From NCBI RefSeq assembly GCF_040712315.1, contig NC_134014.1, positions 37,375,634-37,439,633 on the forward strand: a stretch of 64,000 nucleotides of DNA, read 5' to 3'. The notes beneath the pieces were generated by a model. It was not told the DNA's origin. It saw only the letters and a list, made by a program, of their open reading frames with translations, and ran no database searches. The position numbers and the translations under genes are program-made. The stretch is from Castanea sativa (Eukaryota > Streptophyta > Magnoliopsida > Fagales > Fagaceae). Each line of letters begins with the position of its first letter. The first letter of the stretch is position 1. Of this stretch, positions 1-11,865 are shown piece by piece.

Positions 1-3000
1 CCGGTTATTACCCACCCCGACGACGCCGACAACTCATTCAATCGCAACCGCCCGAGGCGGCCGGCGATGAAGCTCGCATCTGGACAGGTATCCTTCCTGG
101 TCCTCATCCCGGACTCCCCCGGCGGCGGAATCATCGGAAACGACGGAGCCGTCGTGTCGCACATCCAGCGCGAAACGGGCACCCGGATCCACTGCGACGT
201 GCCGGCTCCGGGATCCGACCACCGGGTCGTGAGCGTGACGGGATCGGGTAGCGTGGACAGGAGGATCGCCTTGGTGCACGGCGGCGAGGAGCTGCGAGGC
301 GTGTCGAGCGCTCAGGAGGCGGTGCTTAGGGTATGGGAAGCGGTAGCACAGAGCGAGGGTGGTGCCATGGGTGGGGAGGTGTGTTGTCGATTGTTGGCGC
401 ACAATTCTCAGATTGGCGCCGTGATGGGAAAAGGAGGGAAGAACATTAAAAGAGTGAAGAGTGTTAGCGGTGCTAAGTTTATCAGAATCTTGCAGGCCCA
501 CCCACATTCCACCGCTAACGACCACCAATTGATTCAGGTGAGCTCACACCACCTTCTTCTTCTTATTTTTTTTTTTTTAATTAATTAAAATATCGTATTT
601 AATGCCCTATATATACGTTAATCTCCTCGAGAGACGCGTCCATTAACGAACTGCTTAGCCTGTCAGTCAGGGTAAATAAGTTTTGGCAGGTGGGGTCAGT
701 TGATCGGAGGATTCACTGTCTGGATCAAATATTGTATATAAATATTAATCTCTATGATCAATTATTTATGACTATCAATTTTGCCAAAAGATTGAGGTCA
801 TTTTTCAAGACATGTAAGTGATTTATCTGTGTGGACGGACGGAGGATGTGTTTTTTAGCTGAATGTAGCTGAGTTAATGTTAATGAAATTCTGTCTTCTT
901 CTTAAAAAAAACTTATTTATGACGAATATTCAATTTATCATTTGCTACGGCTATATTTTTTGCTTTCCTTGGGGGGTGGTTTGAATTTGATTATATTTGT
1001 ATTTAGAAAATTTTAAAAGAGCTGTCTTCTGAGAATTTGTGTATACTGTGAGGTCAGATTGTTGGTGGCATTTTGGCTGTGAAGAAAGCACTGATTGATG
1101 TTTCTACCAGTCTCCAAGACAAGTCCCCAACCCCTTTAAATAGACCTATTGGAGGCTCTTCTTCTGGAGCCTCTCCTGATGAGTTTTTCCCAAATCTTAG
1201 TGCATTGTTGCCAGCTTTGCCTGGTGAAAACAGTTATTCGAATGGCAATACTTGGTCATCTGATGCAGTTTTGGGCAAAGAATTGAATGATACACAAGAA
1301 GTTACATTCAGAATGCTCTGTTCTAATAATGCAGCTGGTTATGTGATTGGCAAAAAAGGGACTATAGTCAGAGCTATGCAGAATGAATCTGGCGCTTCTA
1401 TAATGTTTGCAGCTCCTTTAACCGAGTCCCGTGAGCGTGTGGTCACCATCTCTGCGGGAGAGGTTTGTAGTTTTATCTTTATAGCATGCAAACCACATGC
1501 ATGCACATACTCACACTCTTATTTATGATTGATATGTGTGTGACTTAATCTGTTGTAGAACATTGAATCATGCTACTCTCCTGCACAAAAGGCTGTAGCT
1601 CTTGTATTCAGTAGAATTATTGAGGGAATCGTTGAAAGGTATCCAACAGGCTGGAGTCAGGGAAGACCTGTAACTGCAAAGCTTCTAGTTGCATCAGACT
1701 CAGTTGGTTGTTTGGGTGGCAATGAAGGTGAGGTGCTTTCAGAAATGAGAGGACTCACTGGTGCTGATATACGGATACTGGGAGGGGACCACATTCGGAA
1801 TTGTGCTTCAGTGAATGATGTAGTAGTACAGGTGTGATTAGCTTCATGTTTATCCAGTGAGGTATTATAACCGTTAGATGCATACTGATTTTTCAAAAAA
1901 GAAAAAATGCACCACTGTGCTAGATTTTTGTGCATGTGAGATGTTATACAGCAAAACTTGGACTCTAATTGCCATAAAGAATGGAACAGTATGTCTTGTA
2001 GGCGACTTGTCAAGCATTTAGGGAGGACTATATGTTCTTATTTCTAAATTCAACTCATAGCAAACTTATGGTGCTACCTGCTAGCCTAATTAATGCTGAA
2101 AAGAAAACCTGTAATTTGTGCAGATTACAGGTGAATATAGAAGTGTACAGGATGCTCTGTTTCAAGTCACTTGTAATCTAAGGGATAATCTTTTGCCGGG
2201 TGAGGTGCGCAAGGCAGTAAGAGCAAAGTACCCGTATATGAGATTGATTGTGGACCCTCTGAGAAATGATGCTGTTCCTCACAACATAGGTGCTCTTTCT
2301 CCATCAAGGTTGCCATTCCCAAAGGTCAAACTTCCCCTCTTTTTGTTTTGTAGTTGTCATCTCTTTCTCCAAATTCTTCAAAAATATGTAGTTCGCTCCA
2401 AGGGCCTTAATTTTGAGGGTGGATATAATTGCAGACCTTGGGAAGAGGACAAACAACAGCAATCTCAGATAGTGGAAGTGGCTTGAGAACATTTGGTGAG
2501 GATTTACAGCATGGGAGGTCAGTATTTTGTGACAGACTATTGATGTTTTCTTTTTATTTTTTCTGAAGTAAGGGAGTGGTGAGATATCATTGCATACACA
2601 TCATATTATATGCAATATAAAGAGAGTTGGACTCTTTTTTTTTTTTTTTGAGAAGGAAGACGTTGAACTTTTATTAAGTAATTCCAGTTAAATCAGCTTG
2701 GATGACAGGAAAACAATGTGATGGAACACTCTCCATCCATACAACAAAGTCAGAGATATGCTTAGCATACCTAGCTAAACAATGAGCAACCTTATTACCT
2801 TCAAGAGAGTTGGACTCTTAGAAACCATAGTTGTGTGAAGTGACTACCTTCTTTACGGCAAATGGCTACTCTTTATTAAAGATGGGTAAATTATATAATT
2901 CTTATGTAATTTGAAGTAGTTTTAAATTCAACCCTAAATTTTAAAAAGTATCAAGTAAAAATCTAAACCTTTTAAAATTGTTCTAATTTGCGCTCTCATT

Positions 3001-6000
3001 AAGTCACTATTAACTAAAATTAACAGAAATTTGCATAAGACATGACTAAAATATTTATAAACACATAACTTGAAAGAAAAAAAAAATTCTATGTGAAATT
3101 ATAAGACCTCTAGTACACATTATGAGAGTGTGGGATTATGTAATAATTAGCAATTTAGTTTTTTGATTAAATTTGACAATTACAACAATTGGGGGTCAAC
3201 AGAATTGAACACTGATTGTTCTAATAAAGGAGAACAGACTATTTCACTGTGATTGTGCCAACTATTCGCCTTCTCCCTTTTTTTTCAAAAAAAATTATTT
3301 TTTCCTTATAATAAAAGGCTGTTTTTATCTAAAAATATTGTTTTCGTCCCTAAAATTTGCATGAAATTTGTTTGTTGGTCTGTAAACTATAAAAGTTTTT
3401 TTTGTTGGTCCCTAAGCTATTAAAAACTTTACACTATTTGTACTTAAACTTTAAAAATATATTTTTTCCATCCCTAAACTATGTAATTCTTATTTTTCAC
3501 CTATAAACTATTGAAAAAAAGAACCCCTTTAAAAGGTTTTGGAGCAACACATATTTTATTATTATTATTATTTTTAAGTTTAGGGACAAAAAAATGAAAT
3601 TCGTACAAACTTTAGGGACAAAAACAATATTTAACACTTTTTAATGAGTGAGTATGTTCAAATTTTTTTACCAAAACAAAAACAACAACAAAATCTTAGT
3701 TCTAAATGTTTGGGGTCGGCAATGGATCCTTAAAAAATTAGTCTGGGTTGGCCAAATGTATTATTTTTTGTCTTTCTATTCTATTTGAAGTCACACTCTT
3801 TGCTACTTCTCAAATAGACATGTCCTTTCTTACTACTATTAATGTTATTTCTTATATTCTTTTTGTTTTTGTCAATCCGAATCAATTCACTAATGCATTA
3901 ATCTCTCACCTCAGAACATGAACAAACCATCTCAAGCCATTTTTCTCTCATCTTTTTATCAATAGGGGGATGCTTTTGTCTTTAAGTGAATTTCCTCATT
4001 TTGAATAATTTCTTTTCATATATTTCCACTTTTCTATCATAACATTTTCATTTCAACTACACTCATTGAGCATATTTGGTCATAAAGCAGTCTTATAAAT
4101 CTTTTCCTTTAACTTAATAGGTATAAATCTTTTCCTGATGTGTTTCTCCACTTCATCCACCCAGCTCTTATTTTATGAATCTCTCCACTTTGCAAATTTT
4201 TGATTGAAGATATTAAAAGCTCTTGCCTTTTGGTATCTCTTTGATTCTTATAACCGCTTTATCTATGTTTTTATATTTATTAAACTTACATTCAATGTAC
4301 TCTGTTTTAGTCCTATTTAATCGAAAGCTTTTGGATTCTAAAAGTTTGTAAAAATTTGAAAAAAATTATTTATTTTAATAATAAAATTTGGATCTCACAT
4401 GCATCTTCCCTGAGTGGATCAACATATTATACCTAGCCAAAATGTACTATAAAAATACTAAAATTGGTAATATAGTTTGCTTAAGGTGAGATTCTATTGC
4501 CAAAGTTTCAACATGTTTAAAATTTTAAGTTAATTAAAATTTAAAAGAAATTTTATTATTTATTTTGTATTATTTTTAATTATCTATCATAATTTTTATT
4601 TTAATAAAAAAAATGTTGTCTTTTTTAGATGTCAGGCTTGTAATGTTTGGTTCAACATAAGTATCACGCATCATACGATATGCCTTTTCCATTTATTGCA
4701 ATCTAAGTACATAAAAATTATTAATATAGTTTATTCTAAGTGAATTAGTATTGCCAGTGTTAAAAAAAATATAAAACACTGATATGGTTTAAAATCAATT
4801 ACTAATTTCAAAAAATTAAAAGGGGTTTTATTATTTGTTTTCAGTTATTTTAATAATCTGTTGTAATTATTGGTTTTGATAAAAACTTGATCTTAATTTA
4901 GGCTACTTTGTGTCTTTTTTCATGAAGTAGCCTCTTTTCAATATAGTTATTCTTACCTATCTAAAAAACAAAAAATGAAATCTTGATCTTACACAATGCG
5001 CTTGCGCCACATAATCTAAAAGTAATTTGTGTCATTTCAGTTTTACACTTTTACTTTCTATTTTATTGTTCAATTATAATCATAGTATTGAATTTTCATT
5101 TGTTTAAATATGATTTTTGTTTAATCCCTGCATTTGCATGGGCTAGTACTAGTTCTGTTATGATATTGATGCAGGATGTTTAGAAATTTAGCACTAAATT
5201 AGGTTTCTTGATAGATTCTTGAAGGATTCTTAAATTGGGTTTGGTGCTTAAGGATTTATGGAGGACTTAATCGTTTCAGATTAGACCATGAATTTTGGTG
5301 GCACAGGGGTAGTCCTCAGTATTCTGTATCCTCATCCAAATATTTGAAGTCCAAGCTTGACACCTTTTCCTCTTGGTAAAATGTAACGGGTTGATCCAAA
5401 ATCCATCAGATGCTTAACCTGACATCCTTATATGCAAATCATTTTCATTTTAACAGTGATGTATTTGGTGCCATCAATTAAATTAATCACCTTTGATATA
5501 AAATTAAAACATTGAGCCTTCTTCAAGACCTATTTAGCTGCAAATATCTGCCCTCTCAAACATTGTGTTTTCTCCCCCCTTCATGCAGTGAACACAATCT
5601 TACTACTGTGGCAAATACAAGTGTCGAGATTTTGATTTCTGAACATGTCTTTAGCTCTGTTTACGGTGAAGATGGGAGCAATTTGGATCGCATAATACAG
5701 GTAATTAACTACACTGATAAAAGGAATTATCACTGACTGTGTTGTATACTGTTTTATGCCTTATCATCTTGTGAATAGAATAGCTTGGTTTGGTCAATTG
5801 GTGGCCAGAAAACTTTCTTCTCTTCTTTAAAAAAATCTATATGAAAATTATCTTAAATTAGCATGCAAAACAAAGTTGGAAGTTTAATAATGTTTAGGAC
5901 AAGTAGCTTATCTTAAACAGTTAAATGAGGTTTACTATCTCTGTGCTGGTTTTAAATTTGGATGGTGATTTAAATATTACATTTAGACCAATGCTTAGTT

Positions 6001-6793
6001 ACTTAATCCTGTGTAGTTTTATATTCTTTTTTCTAGTGTTATTATAAACAATGTATTATGATTTGTGAGCAACCACTTCAGAGTGGTGATTGTTAAATCT
6101 ATGAGCAAACCATTTTTGCCTGCTTCTTCTCACCTTATTCTCAATTAATGGTGCTGTTAACGTCTCATCAATGCAGTGATTGTAGGGTAAAATTATGTGA
6201 TTTCAAAAGATAATGTAGATTAAGGAAATTAATTGAAACCTTAAAAGAGTTTATGGAAAGATCTCATATCATAATACAGTTTTTAAAACAGTGGAAGAAT
6301 ATTTGTAAGTTATTAACATAGCAGCATTTTGGTATGAAGACAAGTTGCAGATGCTCTCTGATGTGACTTCTTGATTCAAATAGACTGCCTCATCTTCATT
6401 TTTGGTACCGTGAATAAGTCGATAAGACAAAGGGGGAAAAGAAAAATTGAGTCTGCATGCATACAGGCATAGACATGCATATATGTATCCACATACAAAT
6501 ATAAAAGCATTTTATACACTGTACTAATCCTTGCAGTTTGTTAAATCTTTGACTTCTTGCAATTCTACAGTTGCTATTTTTTCCCCTACCCCTCCTGAAG
6601 TTATCAAATTTGTTCATGGTATCAATTATCATTTGGTAATCTGAATCAGATTTCAGGTGCAAAAGTTGAAGTGCATGACCCTCGTCCTGGCGAAGGAAAG
6701 GGGAGGGTTGTTATATCAGGGACACCTGATAAAACCCTTATGGCCCAGAGCTTGCTTCAAGCCTTCATCCAAAGTGCAGGGAGAACACCATAG
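1..6793 (+). CDS. Five-KH-domain RNA-binding protein (HEN4/RCF3-like family), 7 exons, 5' end may lie outside window
   Basis: Probable nuclear RNA-binding protein of the plant multi-KH (poly(C)-binding-like) family, which acts in pre-mRNA processing and stress or floral gene regulation. Exons fitted by reading frame and GT-AG sites are 1-537, 1058-1462, 1559-1831, 2124-2324, 2435-2517, 5589-5700 and 6650-6793, with stop TAG at 6791-6793. The frame is open from base 1, so the ATG at 67 may be internal; from it the product is about 562 residues. Five KH domains are seen with GxxG loops GNDG, GKGG (split across exons 1-2), GKKG (exon 2), GNEG (exon 3) and GEDG (exon 6). The last KH domain is split across exons 6 and 7 and ends about 4 residues before the stop. 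Exon 1 is GC-rich, the rest AT-rich. All junctions keep frame and I saw no lesion, so it is probably functional. Family is certain; the orthologue is not. Confidence 0.9.
2637..2802 (-). mobile_element. 5'-truncated LINE 3' end (RNase H tail) in KH-gene intron 5
   Basis: A poly(T) start at 2637-2649 is the poly(A) tail of a minus-strand insert. Read on the minus strand it encodes the end of a plant LINE RNase H domain ([20 protein letters not shown]) followed by a stop and a short 3' UTR. It is flanked by a perfect 17-bp target-site duplication, 2620-2636 and 2803-2819 (AAGAGAGTTGGACTCTT). This is a textbook severely truncated LINE insertion of 166 bp. The perfect TSD suggests a fairly recent event. 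Confidence 0.9.
2820..3679. other. Remainder of intron 5, AT-rich repeat debris
   Basis: Homopolymer-rich sequence with 'gggactaaa/ccctaaacta' style segments at about 3340-3620, typical of degenerate MITE or LTR debris in plant introns. Similar unremarkable AT-rich intron continues at 4341-5588. No coding signal was seen. Confidence 0.5.
3680..4340 (-). mobile_element. Decayed RTE-type LINE 3' region in KH-gene intron 5
   Basis: Minus-strand translation gives, in broken frames, pieces that match the C-terminal end of plant RTE-clade LINEs: [13 protein letters not shown], then KIRAGWMKW, then [10 protein letters not shown], then a [13 protein letters not shown] segment. The 3' UTR hallmark GGATCC..TGCCGACCCCAAA lies near 3709-3730. 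No poly(A) or TSD is visible. Stops and frameshifts are numerous, so this is an old relic. Family placement rests on remembered RTE motifs. Confidence 0.65.
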
Positions 6794-7394
6794 CATTAGT
6801 CTCATAACATTTGATCATCGAGTTAATGGCAGATGGTTAGACTTTGTTGCTCACGTTAACTGTCATTTAGGAGGAGCGAGTTCCTGTGCGTTTAACATAC
6901 TTCTGTGTAGATTTCCAGTAATTATCTCCTGTACCTACTCTAAGGAGCGGGTACAGGAGATACCTCCTTGTAGATTTTACTTAAAGGCTAAAAGAAAATA
7001 CACCAGTTTTTTTTTTTAAAATATATATATATACATTTTTAACTTGTGAATTGGACTGATCTTACTCTTAGCAAAAGGTTTACTAACAAGGTTTAATACT
7101 GACCTAGATGAGGGCATCCTAACGTGTAATCAGACTCACCATCGCATATATGTACTTTGATGATTATATTAAACCAAGTGTTTGTTTTTGTTTGGTTTTT
7201 CTGGTTTTTTACTTTTTGGGCTATATTCGTCTGCTTACTAGAGTTATTTTACTTTTTGACTGCTTATATACAATGTTGTAAGAGAGATAAGGCCTCATTT
7301 ACATGATTTACCAGGGTATGGGTAAGGTTTAACTCACTCATTTATATGATTTACCAGGGCATGATTTACACGATTTTATCAGATGAAATAATTT
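6794..7394. other. 3' flank of KH gene
   Basis: Likely 3' UTR and downstream DNA. It contains an (AT)n run at 7020-7034 and a short direct repeat, catttayatgatttaccagg, at about 7297 and 7339. No gene was seen. Confidence 0.4.
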
Positions 7395-8686
7395 AGGATA
7401 AATTACCATTTTGGTTTCTAACGTAATTTTGTTCCTTAGGTTTCAAATGTGTGTTTAATTTTTAATCTTTTGGTATTGTGTCAAAATAATTCTTACAGTT
7501 TAGTGATGGGTGATGGATGGTAAATGCTGATGTGGTTAACAACTAAAATAAAAAATTATTTTTATGCCACCTAAGATGCCACATGTAATGCCACATGAAT
7601 TAAACTTAAAAATAAAAAAATTAAAAACCCCTCACGTGCAAGCCACCCTTCTTTCCTCATACACCCTTGAACTTCAAGCCATGGCTAAATCTAGCAGGCT
7701 CTCTCTTGCCCCAGTCATGGTAAATCATGGCCATGGCCAACCTCCATGGACAGTCACTGAGTTCCGACACAACAAGCTGCCACTCCAGTGGCTACTTCTC
7801 TTCTCTCATCTCTCTTGGGTTTTCGATGATGACGTATTTGGGCATTTTTTTTAGAGGAGTTTTGGCAAATTTTAGGTGAGGGTTTGATTTGGATTTGAAT
7901 TTTTGAGTTTGACTTGATTTTTGGGTTTTGGATACTCTTAGTTTGCTGAAGGGAAGTTCAATTAGCATGCTAAAGGAAAGTTCAATTAGCATGAGAACCC
8001 TCGTTGCTTCTGTTGAATTTGGTCACTTTACTACTCATAGTTTTCTGACTTTCAAATTCTAAGTTATTGGTTGCTAAACCTTTTTCACAGTTGCAAAAAG
8101 AGTTCTAGTTTTGGGCTTACAAGAAGGTAAGTTTTCTTTGAGTGTGTATTTATGCTGCTTTTTGCATTATGTTTAATATTTGAACTTTGCTCAATTGGAT
8201 TAGAACCTGCTGTTCGGTTGTTGAAAAGAATTCGTAACATTTAGAAGAGTTTGAATTAAAATATGTTAAAATTTTTTTGTTGAAAATGTGATAAAATATA
8301 CTTGTATCTTAAAAAAATTTTAAAAAGTGAGTTTTAAAAAAATTGTACATAAAAGCTAAAAACTAAAAACTGGGCTTATAAGCTGATGCCAAACCACATG
8401 TGAATAATCGGCAATGACTTAGAATTCGATTGGATCTGAGAAAAGAAGAGGTTTCAGAATTTGACCTAACTCTTCGTATAGTTAACTTTTTTTTTTTATT
8501 TTTTAAAGAACATGTGGCAACCACATGACAGCTAAGATGACATTAAAAATAATTTTTTATATCACTATTTGCTATGTTAGGATTTTTCATCCATTATTTA
8601 CCGGTGACTATTTTGACACAATATCAAAATGTTAGGGATTAAACTAAAATATTTGAAACGTTAGGGAGTAAAATGGTAATTTGCCC
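7395..8686. mobile_element. Non-autonomous DNA transposon with long terminal inverted repeats
   Basis: The first ~175 bases and the last ~170 bases are imperfect inverted copies: the left end AAATTACCATTTT..TAACG and GTGTCAAAATA recur in reverse complement at 8510-8686. Both arms also share a segment around AAAAATTATTTTTA. The interior (7565-8500) codes for nothing convincing. It includes a MITE-like fragment ending gcttataagctgatgcc near 8370-8390. Long TIRs without a transposase suggest a MULE-like non-autonomous element. I could not fix a 9-bp target-site duplication. Confidence 0.65.
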
Positions 8687-8917
8687 AATATTTTCATTTA
8701 TAAAAAATACAAGAGTTGAACTCCAGTTTTGGTTGTTTAAAAAAGGTCCGGGGTTGTTCAAAAGATTAAAATTTGAGTTTGGATTATCGATTTTTACTGT
8801 TGTGAACCGTATTATTATAATGGACCAATCATCTAAAATAGAGACCAGAGGAAGTGAGGGCCTTCCCCAACTTTTTTCTCATTTCCCCCCACCTTGTCAA
8901 TAGAATCTTACATCTAA

Positions 8918-9014
8918 TGCTGTCAGTGTAATGGTTTAGTGGCACTGGTTTTTCCTACTAGAACTTATGTTTGAATATTTTGTTACCCTGTATCAAAAAA
9001 AAAAAAAAAAAAAA
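8918..9014 (+). mobile_element. SINE-like unit with poly(A) tail
   Basis: An A-box-like TGGTTTAGTGGC (about 8932) is followed ~35 bases later by a weak B-box-like TGTTTGAAT, then the unit ends in a 20-base poly(A) at 8995-9014. A second poly(A) of 20 lies at 9032-9051. The arrangement fits a tRNA-derived SINE, but the boxes are poor and no TSD was established. Confidence 0.35.
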
Positions 9015-9051
9015 TTGTTACCCGCTTGATTTAAAAAAAAAAAAAAAAAAA

Positions 9052-10046
9052 ACTACATCTATGCAGTGCTGCCCAGATTAAGAAATACTAGCTTTTAAAA
9101 AGCCAAGAACTTCTATTCCTGAAGAAGAATTGAGGAGTACTCTTCTGAAGGTTGTTCAAGGTGAACAAGAAAAGAATATCGATGATCTTTTATGGCTTTC
9201 TGTCATTATTGAACCTCACAAGAAGTCTTCTTTTATAAACAAAAAGTATACCAAAAACTTTGTGCTAGGCTTTTGTAACAAACAACAATGTTCACTGAAT
9301 TGGGGCAAAGGGGAGCCCAAAGACTAGGCCTCTTCACCACATCCAAAAAGGCAGGGTGATGAAGTCATGTTGATTGAAATATGAAAGGTAGTAGGGAAAG
9401 GGTGCAGGACAAAGGCATCTCTAGGATTTAAGCTTAGGCAATTCTTATTAGAGACATATACCTTTGAGTTCTTTACCCCCTTTACAAATTACAGAGGTTT
9501 AACCTAGTACCTGAATTATAGTAACTCAATAATTAATGGGCTATGTTCAAGTTTCAATTAATGTCACTTTTTTCAATGTCATACTATTCAATAATTTTTT
9601 ATTGAATGTGTTTTTGGACAAATTTATCATTGGATTATGTTTTAACCTTTTACCCTACATGTTTGCAAGTTTTCAAGATCATTAGATTTTTATTATTATT
9701 ATTTTTTATTATTTTTTGAGAAAGCAAACCCAGAAAGGACCCAATCATTAGAGATTAATAACCATCTCATCCAAAAAAATTTTAAAATTCAATTTTTTTT
9801 CAACTTTAAAATTATATACAAAATATGAAGTAATGGGTTGAATAATAAATAACATCCAATTAATACGAAATTTGACATGTGTATTAAAAAAAAAGTAATT
9901 CAATGGTAGGAATTTTAAAATATTAATTAAATAAAAAGTTATTAAGCGGTGTAACAAAAATTAAGAGTTATACCAAATATAACTTGATCTAAATTGGTAA
10001 TTTATGAGATGCAAATTGTTTTTATTAAAATAATAATTAAGGGGAA
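9052..10046. other. Unassigned intergenic sequence
   Basis: 9061-9340 is less AT-rich and holds a 65-codon ORF (9130-9327) that I do not recognise. 9480-10046 is AT-rich with homopolymers. No gene or named repeat is supported. Confidence 0.4.
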
Positions 10047-11858
10047 ATTACACTTTGCACTCTAAATTATTTAAATGTACACTTTGCACTCTAAACTATT
10101 TGAACGCATACTTTGCACCCTAAATTATCACATTTTACACCTCAGTGTTACTTCTCCTATTATATTTAACAAAATCCTTCTGCATATGACAAACACATGT
10201 ATTTTGCTTAGGTGAAACAAAATTAAAAGACTGAAACACCCTTCTTCAAAATCAATTAAAACAAAAGCCAATTTTTTTCCACATCTCTCTCCTTGTCTCA
10301 CATGCTTGCTAGTCTCTTCCTAGTTGGGGATTTAGGGCTTACAAAATGTGAATTTTTTCAGGATGATGAACACGAGCCACGTTTCAACACAAAAAGCCAA
10401 GCAAGTCCCACACATATAATCAAAACAGTGAAATATGATAGTAAAATTAAAGAAATCATGCTTCCACTAAGGTTGTCTTTTTCTTTTTTTTTCTTGGTAC
10501 ATCAACTCCTAGAGGTTTTATTATCCTTCCACTGTTTCCAATGGCCAACATATGGCCCATCATCTATTTCAGAAATGCTTGAAGGGGCTGATGGGGGAGA
10601 TGGGGGAAGACCTATATAGATGAAAGAGATTCAGAAGTAAAAGTAAAGACACTGGAAGTAAAAACGAAAAACAAAATATTTTTTAAAGTAACTTCAAGAT
10701 AGATACAGTGGACTGCTATTTTTCTCGCCGAGCTTAGTAACTTTCATGATTGTAACAAAAAGAAAAATGCTAAATCCCCATAAATAACCTGGGTAGTGAA
10801 CATAGAATACATAGTAGGCACCAAAAACTAATGCCTTTATGGAATCCTATATGTGCCAAAATCTTTTATAGATAAAAAGTGCAGCAGTATCATTGAATTT
10901 TAATCTCTTAGGTACCAGAAGGTTTTGGGAAGAGGTTGGCACGCACATGAGACATAGTGAGAGAGACAAGGAGCAAGGTTGTAAATGAACCAAGCCGTTC
11001 ATAAACAGCTCGGGCTTGGTTCGATAAAAAGCTCGTTCATGTTTGTTTGTTTATAAATAAGCCAAGCTTAAGCTTTCATTTTAGGTTTGTTTAATAAACG
11101 AACCGAGCCCGAGTAAAAAATATTGTTCATGAACAAGCTCGATACAAAAGTAATAAAACAAGTTGAGCCTATGCTTATTTATGAGTTTGGTAATAAAATT
11201 GATATGAATTTGAAAGTAAACTCATATCCTTTTAAGACTTTAATTAATTATAAGTTAAGACTACTCATCCAAACCAAAAATAGCGTAGAAAATAAACTTG
11301 ATATAAGCTTGATAATATACTTATGTTGGATCTCAAGCTCAAAACCATGATATTAAGCTTGATTTTGGGCTTAATATAGAGTTTGAGCTTGGCTCGACTA
11401 ATGAACCAAACCAAGTCAAGCCAAGCCGAGCTCAAGTTTTTATACTTAATAACAAGCTCAAGCTTTTATACTTAATAACAAGCTCAAGCTTGAACACTAT
11501 TTGTAGGCTCATATCAAACTTAAGCCAAGCTTGAACATTTTACTTTTGCTGTCGAGCCGAGCTTGAACATTCACTACTCAACAAAGCTCAGCTCATTTAC
11601 AGTCTTAAAGGAGAGAGATGTGGAAAAAATTGGCTTTTGGTTTAATTGATTTTGAAGAAAAGGAAAGAGATGTCGAAAAAGTTGGCTTTTGTTTTAATTG
11701 ATTTTGAAGAAGGATGTTTCAATCTTTTAAGTTTGTTCCACTTAAGCAAAATGCATGTGCTTGTCACATGAAGTAGGATTTCGTTAAACATAACAGCAAA
11801 ACTGACACTAGGGTGCAAAGTGTGATAAGTTTGATAGTTTAGGGTGTAAAGTGTGCAT
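10047..11858. mobile_element. Long-TIR DNA transposon, outer element of a nested pair
   Basis: The left ~250 bases (repeated 'acactttgcacyctaaa' motifs, then an 'acaaaagccaattttttyc' segment) match the right ~250 bases (11608-11858) in reverse complement. The right arm carries a short internal duplication of the 'gagatgtsgaaaaarttggctttt' stretch at 11610-11710. There is no transposase ORF. The two long TIRs point to a MULE-like non-autonomous element. The right end abuts the downstream LINE almost directly. Confidence 0.7.
10976..11607. mobile_element. Inner TIR element rich in GAGC/AAGCTTG repeats
   Basis: Ends TGTAAATGAACCAAGC (left) and GCTCAGCTCATTTACAG (right) are inverted copies. The body is built from variants of 'aagctcgagctt/ggcttggttcg' and is largely self-complementary. 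It sits wholly inside the outer TIR element, so it inserted later. The superfamily is not identified; no clear TSD was found. Confidence 0.55.
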
Positions 11859-11865
11859 CTCAATG

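Noticed and set aside
7564..7854. 96-codon ORF
   Set aside because: Lies within the non-coding interior and arm of a TIR element; no domain, odd composition.
10293..10619. 108-codon ORF
   Set aside because: Starts inside a TIR arm and has no recognisable domain.
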